NCBI GenBank assembly: GCA_017453085.1
Contig: JAFTKV010000069.1
Location: forward strand, 1 to 26,764
Direction of reading: 5' to 3'
Origin: Clostridia bacterium
GTDB lineage: Bacteria > Bacillota > Clostridia > Oscillospirales > CAG-272
DNA length: 26,764 nt
The position numbers and the translations under genes were made by a program. The notes beneath the pieces are model-generated. The model was not told the DNA's origin. It ran no database searches and was given only the letters and a program-made list of their open reading frames with translations. Positions 23,689 to 26,764 of this stretch are shown in pieces. The stretch's first letter is position 1. Each line of letters starts with the position of its first letter.

Positions 23689-23717
23689 ATTATACCACAC
23701 AAAAATCCCCTTGACAA
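23689..23717 (-). promoter_or_regulatory. Promoter of the dtxR-type/suf operon
   Basis: On the minus strand TTGTCA (23712-23717), a 17-base spacer and TATAAT (23689-23694), 57 bases before the start codon. The -35 box lies inside a strong inverted repeat (23698-23729). Confidence 0.82.
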
Positions 23718-23729
23718 GAGGATTTTGTG
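23698..23729. promoter_or_regulatory. Inverted repeat covering the -35 box of the suf operon promoter
   Basis: CACAAAAATCC (23698-23708) pairs with GGATTTTGTG (23720-23729, one A bulged), and CTT/AAG extends the pairing around GAC. It lies between two divergent promoters, where no terminator is needed, so an operator for the DtxR-type regulator or another factor is a fair reading. It does not match the classical DtxR or MntR boxes. Confidence 0.45.
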
Positions 23730-23736
23730 AATTTTC

Positions 23737-23765
23737 TTGACAAAGGTAAGATCCTGTGCTATAAT
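23737..23765 (+). promoter_or_regulatory. Consensus sigma-A promoter of the AAA+ ATPase gene
   Basis: TTGACA (23737-23742), a 17-base spacer and TATAAT (23760-23765): a full consensus. The start codon is 52 bases downstream with GAAAGGAG before it. Confidence 0.92.
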
Positions 23766-23817
23766 ACAATTCATCCGTTTCATTCTATCGTATTCTCTTC
23801 CCTGAAAGGAGATTTTT

Positions 23818-24972
23818 ATGATCCTCTACGGAAAAAATCCCGAATATACTTATCTTACCGACTCCGATCGCTTCAGCGATCTGCTTGCGCTCTGCCAGCG
23901 GTATCGGATGGCAGGGCCGATCCGCCAATCTGCCATCGCGTGGCTGCTGCTCTTCGACGAAAATTCCTTCTCGCTCTCTTGCGAGCGCAAGGATTTTGCC
24001 ACGATCCACGGCAGTCTGGCAAGCTTTGCCCGTGCGGATCTGGACGAGCTGGCCGATCTCTTTTTTGACTCTGCTGCGCCCTACGACCTGGACTTCGTCC
24101 CCATGGAAGGGGCAGAGGACACCGACAGCCAGGTGGGAGCCATCGCTACCGAGCTGGCAGCCGATCTGCGCACGGCAGGGAAGGATGGCTTTTTCGAAAC
24201 CATCCTCTCCTACTACGCCCGCTACGGCGTGGGTGAGTTTGGACTTCACCGTGCCTTCTACCTCACCGAGGAGGGCGAGATCACGCCCGTATCTCACTTC
24301 CGCACGGTCACCTTCGACGATCTGTGGGGCTACGATCTCCAAAAACAGCAGGTGATCGACAATACCGTTGCCTTTCTGGAAGGGCGGGGTGCCAACAATA
24401 TGCTCCTCTACGGCGACGCAGGCACCGGTAAATCCACCTGCATCAAGGCGCTCTTAAACCGCTACTTTGAAAGCGGTCTGCGGATGATCCAGGTGCAGAA
24501 GTACCAGTTCGTGCATCTGTCGCGGGTCATCGACACGATCCGCCGTCGAAATTACAGCTTTGCGATCTACATGGACGACCTCTCCTTCGAGGACTTCGAG
24601 ATCGAGTATAAGTATCTGAAGGCCGCCATCGAGGGAGGCTTGGAGGAGCGTCCTGCCAATATGCTGATCTTTGCTACCTCCAACCGCCGTCATCTGATCA
24701 AGGAGACCTTCAACGATCGGGAGGGTGGCGGCGACATCCATCGGGACGAGTCGATCCAGGAGAAGATCTCCCTTTCCGACCGTTTCGGTCTGCAGGTGCG
24801 TTTTGGCAAGCCTGCTCAGGACGAGTACTTTGAAATGGTGCTCCATCTCGCCCGACTCCACGGCATCGAAATGGATCGGAAAGAGCTGCTGGACGGTGCC
24901 CGCACCTTCAGCGTCCGCCACTCCGGCTTCTCCGGAAGAATTGCCATGCAGTATATTCTGAGTCTGGAATAA
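23818..24972 (+). CDS. DUF815-family AAA+ ATPase
   Basis: This 384-residue protein has an N-terminal helical part (1-150), a linker with TFDDLWGYDLQKQQVIDNT, and an AAA+ core: Walker A GDAGTGKST (199-207), Walker B AIYMDDLSF (249-257), sensor ATSNRR (286-291) and a DRFGLQVRF segment. The order and the YD.Q...ii.NT motif identify the DUF815 family, a widespread group of predicted ATPases of unknown cell function, often found as single copies in Clostridia. Length is normal for the family. It is transcribed alone from a consensus promoter and is followed by intergenic module C. The function remains unassigned. Confidence 0.88.
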   Translation: MILYGKNPEYTYLTDSDRFSDLLALCQRYRMAGPIRQSAIAWLLLFDENSFSLSCERKDFATIHGSLASFARADLDELADLFFDSAAPYDLDFVPMEGAEDTDSQVGAIATELAADLRTAGKDGFFETILSYYARYGVGEFGLHRAFYLTEEGEITPVSHFRTVTFDDLWGYDLQKQQVIDNTVAFLEGRGANNMLLYGDAGTGKSTCIKALLNRYFESGLRMIQVQKYQFVHLSRVIDTIRRRNYSFAIYMDDLSFEDFEIEYKYLKAAIEGGLEERPANMLIFATSNRRHLIKETFNDREGGGDIHRDESIQEKISLSDRFGLQVRFGKPAQDEYFEMVLHLARLHGIEMDRKELLDGARTFSVRHSGFSGRIAMQYILSLE

Positions 24973-24975
24973 TGC

Positions 24976-25053
24976 TTAGGGGAACTTCTTGAAAGAAGTT
25001 CCCCTAAAACCCTTCAAGAACTTTTGAAAATGCCCGACGAATACTCGTCGGGC
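24976..25053 (+). repeat. Intergenic hairpin module, copy C (3' of the DUF815 gene)
   Basis: Starting 4 bases after the stop codon: H1, a perfect 15-base-pair stem (24976-24990 with 24993-25007) with a CTT-GA-AAG tip; the spacer AACCCTTCAAGAACTTTTGAAAA; and H2, GCCCGACGA/TCGTCGGGC (25032-25053) with loop ATAC, the same loop as copy B. The shared terminator follows at 25066. The order and spacer match copies A and B on the other strand, while the stem sequences are different. Confidence 0.8.
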
Positions 25054-25065
25054 CAAGCAGTAAAA

Positions 25066-25106
25066 CGCTCCGAATAATGGACTCTCAAAATCCAATATTC
25101 GGAGCG
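25066..25106. terminator. Shared bidirectional terminator between convergent genes
   Basis: CGCTCCGAATA (25066-25076) pairs with TATTCGGAGCG (25096-25106), extended by TGGA/TCCA after one mismatch. TTTTTT follows on the plus strand within 8 bases, and TTTT on the minus strand. It ends the DUF815 transcript and the ThrE-type operon, and is the centre of the near-symmetric pair of modules C and B. Confidence 0.85.
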
Positions 25107-25122
25107 CTACCATTTTTTGTGT

Positions 25123-25195
25123 GCGGCAAGTATTTGCCGCCATTTAGAAAAGTTCTTTGCCCCGCTTTCTTTCAAGAAAGCGGGCCGCCGGAGGC
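25123..25195 (-). repeat. Intergenic hairpin module, copy B (3' of the ThrE-type operon)
   Basis: On the minus strand, two bases after the stop codon: GCCTCCGGCGG, H1 CCCGCTTTCTT-GA-AAGAAAGCGGG (25161-25184), spacer AAAGAACTTTTCTAAA, H2 with GCGGCAA/TTGCCGC (25123-25140, loop ATAC), then the shared terminator. Compared with copy A the H1 stem base changes GTCGC/GCGAC to CCCGC/GCGGG keep pairing. Confidence 0.8.
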
Positions 25196-25197
25196 AT

Positions 25198-25659
25198 TCA
25201 TTTATGCTTCCTAAATCCTGGGCGGGGCAAGAAGACGGCGATGACCGAGACGGAGATGATGCCGATGGCGATGCCGAGGGCGATCATCAGGGTATCCGAG
25301 CCGCGGCGCATGAATTCTGCGTTGTCGCCGTTCATCAAAGCGGCCATAGTGTAGTAGAGACTGCCGCCGGGGACCAGCGGAATGATCGAAGGGATCGCGT
25401 AGATGGACACGGGTGCCTTTTGCAATCTTGCCATGATCTCGCCGTAGATGGTAGCAGCCAGCGCAGCCACGGCGTTGGAGAGGATCAGCGACCAGCCGAA
25501 GTGATCCAGCAGAGCGAAGATGAGGAAGGTCATACCTGCACCCAAGCCGATCTCGGGCAGATGGCGGAGCTTGACCCGCATCAGAACGGCGTAGATCAGC
25601 GTGCTGACGGCGATCACGGAGGTGGTCCACAGAATGGGCAGAAGCTCGTTCGGCGTCAC
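25198..25659 (-). CDS. ThrE/YjjB-type exporter subunit (C-terminal half)
   Basis: This 153-residue membrane protein has about four or five transmembrane segments and the ThrE_2 / DUF3815 pattern: HLPEIGLGAGMTFLIFALLD, SIYAIPSIIPLVPGGSLYYT and LGIAIGIISVSVIAVFL. It corresponds to the second half of the fused threonine/serine exporter ThrE and to E. coli YjjB. The start is taken as GTG at 25659, which overlaps the previous stop codon (GTGA) and has GGAGGGGGG 8 bases upstream; the long reading to 25770 begins within the other gene in another frame. It should form a transporter with the protein encoded upstream, exporting small amino or organic acids. Substrate is not known. Confidence 0.85.
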   Translation of the reverse strand: MTPNELLPILWTTSVIAVSTLIYAVLMRVKLRHLPEIGLGAGMTFLIFALLDHFGWSLILSNAVAALAATIYGEIMARLQKAPVSIYAIPSIIPLVPGGSLYYTMAALMNGDNAEFMRRGSDTLMIALGIAIGIISVSVIAVFLPRPGFRKHK

Positions 25660-26507
25660 AGCAGCCACCCCCCTCCGATAACGATCGCCACGGCGAAGCC
25701 GGCGGCAATGCAGATGGCAGTGAGCAGTGCCTGGATCATTCGCAGAGAGCCTGCGATGATGTCGCCGCAAAGCAGCTCGCGGATGGACGTACCAAAGGAC
25801 AGCCCGGGGATCAGCAGCATGATACCGCCGATCATCACCTTGTCGATGTGGCAGGCGATGCCGACAGCAGAGGTGAGGATGCAGAGCAGCCCTGCGGCAA
25901 CCGATACCAGCACGGTGAAGGCCAGTGCGTGGAGCTTAGCGGGCTTGGTCATATCCAGCAGGGTGATCAGCGCACCTACGGGAAGTGCAGCCAGCGCGTC
26001 TCGCCAGTCACCTCCGAAGAAGAGGGCAAAGCCTGCGGCGGCAACGATGCCGCAGAGCAGAAGCAGCCACTTGGGTCGCCGATCGGGGATCAGTGCCTTT
26101 TCCACTTCTACCTCCAGCTGATCCAGCGGGATAGGGTCGGCGCAGATGCGACGGGAGAGCGCGTTCAGGTTCTCCAGCACGTCGTAGCGGTTGGATATGG
26201 AGGAGATTCGATAGATCTCGGTCTTGTGATAGCCGTCGGACATGGTGATGGTAGCGGCAACCAGCGAGGGGATGGAGAACGCCTGCACCTCCTCTGCGCC
26301 GTATGCACGGCAGATGCGGGTGAGGGTGTCCTCCACGCGATGGATCTCGGCACCCGACTCCAGCATCACGGCGGAGATGCGGATCGCCAGCGAGAGCATC
26401 GTATCGGTGTCCACGGTAAAATCCAGACCGGGGACGGGCTTTTCGGGCTCGGGCGCAAAGTTTCGGGTGCTTGTCGCCGTAGCGGCGGTTGTATGTACAG
26501 AACCCAT
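25656..26507 (-). CDS. ThrE/YjjP-type exporter subunit (N-terminal half)
   Basis: This 283-residue protein has a soluble N-terminal domain of the ThrE/DUF1212 family (about 30-140; LAIRISAVMLESGAEIHRVE, TRICRAYGAEEVQAFSIPS) and about five transmembrane segments (about 148-275; WLLLLCGIVAAAGFALFF, MIGGIMLLIPGLSFGTSIRE). The ESGAE and PG motifs are diagnostic for the family. It is the partner of the small subunit encoded next with 4-base overlap. The start at 26507 has AAAGGA 8 bases upstream; a reading to 26570 would begin inside the promoter. Together the two genes make a split ThrE-like exporter, the usual form in Firmicutes. Confidence 0.88.
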   Translation of the reverse strand: MGSVHTTAATATSTRNFAPEPEKPVPGLDFTVDTDTMLSLAIRISAVMLESGAEIHRVEDTLTRICRAYGAEEVQAFSIPSLVAATITMSDGYHKTEIYRISSISNRYDVLENLNALSRRICADPIPLDQLEVEVEKALIPDRRPKWLLLLCGIVAAAGFALFFGGDWRDALAALPVGALITLLDMTKPAKLHALAFTVLVSVAAGLLCILTSAVGIACHIDKVMIGGIMLLIPGLSFGTSIRELLCGDIIAGSLRMIQALLTAICIAAGFAVAIVIGGGWLL

Positions 26508-26541
26508 GGGAGCGTTCCTTTCAAACGGTATTTGCCCTCTC

Positions 26542-26570
26542 ATTGTACACGAGGGGAAGCGGTTTGTCAA
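26542..26570 (-). promoter_or_regulatory. Sigma-A promoter of the ThrE-type operon
   Basis: On the minus strand TTGACA (26565-26570), a 17-base spacer and TACAAT (26542-26547), 35 bases before the start codon at 26507. Confidence 0.85.
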
Positions 26571-26601
26571 TCACTTTTTTGTAAAAACTCTTGGGAAATT
26601 C

Positions 26602-26630
26602 TTGCATTTTTTCGCTGTGTGTGGTAGAAT
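26602..26630 (+). promoter_or_regulatory. Possible promoter directed out of the window
   Basis: TTGCAT (26602-26607), a 17-base spacer and TAGAAT (26625-26630). It points right, but only hairpin repeats and an unsupported ATG (26750) follow, so its target cannot be judged. Confidence 0.4.
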
Positions 26631-26673
26631 AATCTTAACATTATATTTCATCCAACCCCCAAACCTATACCCC

Positions 26674-26749
26674 GCAAAATTGCAAAGCAATTTTGCTGAA
26701 AAGAAGTTTTTGGGAGGTTTGGAACCCTTTTTTCAAAAAGGGTTCCAAA
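26674..26749 (-). repeat. Intergenic hairpin module, copy D (right window edge)
   Basis: A perfect 15-base-pair stem (26718-26732 with 26735-26749) with the same GA/TC two-base tip as copies A-C, an AAAAACTT-containing spacer, and H2 GCAAAATTG/CAATTTTGC (26674-26696). In orientation it matches copies A and B, so it probably follows a minus-strand gene beyond the right edge. The spacer is less conserved than in A-C. Confidence 0.6.
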
Positions 26750-26764
26750 ATGAAGAAAGGATTC

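Noticed and set aside
23698..23729. Rho-independent terminator for the AAA+ or suf transcript
   Set aside because: It lies between two divergent promoters, so no transcript ends there; an operator role is more likely.
26750..26764. Possible start of a plus-strand gene (ATG AAG AAA GGA TTC) at the right edge
   Set aside because: No Shine-Dalgarno sequence, and it follows directly on the module D hairpin; only five codons are visible.

Overview
The window looks like chromosomal DNA from an anaerobic, low-GC-lineage Gram-positive bacterium of the class Clostridia, most likely a gut- or host-associated Oscillospiraceae/Ruminococcaceae-type organism. The reasons are strong AAGGAGG-type ribosome binding sites, consensus sigma-A promoters with 17-base spacers, many lipoproteins with short lipoboxes and Thr/Pro-rich tethers, a sortase-type PPKTGD protein, BspA-like leucine-rich repeats, and a two-gene SUF system. 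The genus is inferred and not proven. No rRNA, tRNA, CRISPR array, phage or insertion sequence was recognised.

Left part (1-5.7 kb): a small lipoprotein (+); then three minus-strand units: a CBM9-like lipoprotein, a sugar phosphate isomerase/epimerase-like TIM barrel, and an ECF sigma factor translationally coupled to a 725-residue single-pass membrane protein that is probably its anti-sigma/sensor. Central left (5.7-8.7 kb): a complete ABC importer on the plus strand (lipoprotein, permease, ATPase), closed by a bidirectional terminator. Central (8.7-14 kb): a carbohydrate region with a wall-anchored double-CBM protein and a GH97 lipoprotein on the minus strand, divergent from an AraC-type regulator.

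Central right (14-18.5 kb): a small two-TM protein, then a second ECF sigma factor overlapping a 1010-residue membrane protein whose outer part is BspA-type LRRs. This repeats the layout at 2.8-5.5 kb: both membrane proteins have a short cytoplasmic tail, a similar RI-x-K-x-I-x-x-YA transmembrane entry, a Thr/Pro tether and a large ectodomain. I read them as two paralogous surface-sensing modules. Then come a flavin reductase (-), a Thr/Pro-rich double-TM protein with no folded domain, and a BTAD regulator ending in what looks like a degenerate GGDEF domain (+).

Right part (21.5-26.8 kb): a minus-strand operon of DtxR-type regulator, SufC and a short SufB/D protein (minimal Fe-S assembly, probably iron regulated); a DUF815 AAA+ ATPase (+); and a two-gene ThrE/YjjPB-type exporter (-).

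The most distinctive non-coding signal is a repeated intergenic module found directly 3' of stop codons: a hairpin with a TT-GA-AA tip, a conserved AAGAACTTTT-type spacer, a second hairpin, and often a terminator. Three good copies (21.4-21.55, 24.98-25.11 and 25.07-25.2 kb), one eroded copy (10.07-10.12 kb) and one at the right edge (26.67-26.75 kb) were found. Stems differ in sequence but keep pairing, so the structure seems to be under selection.
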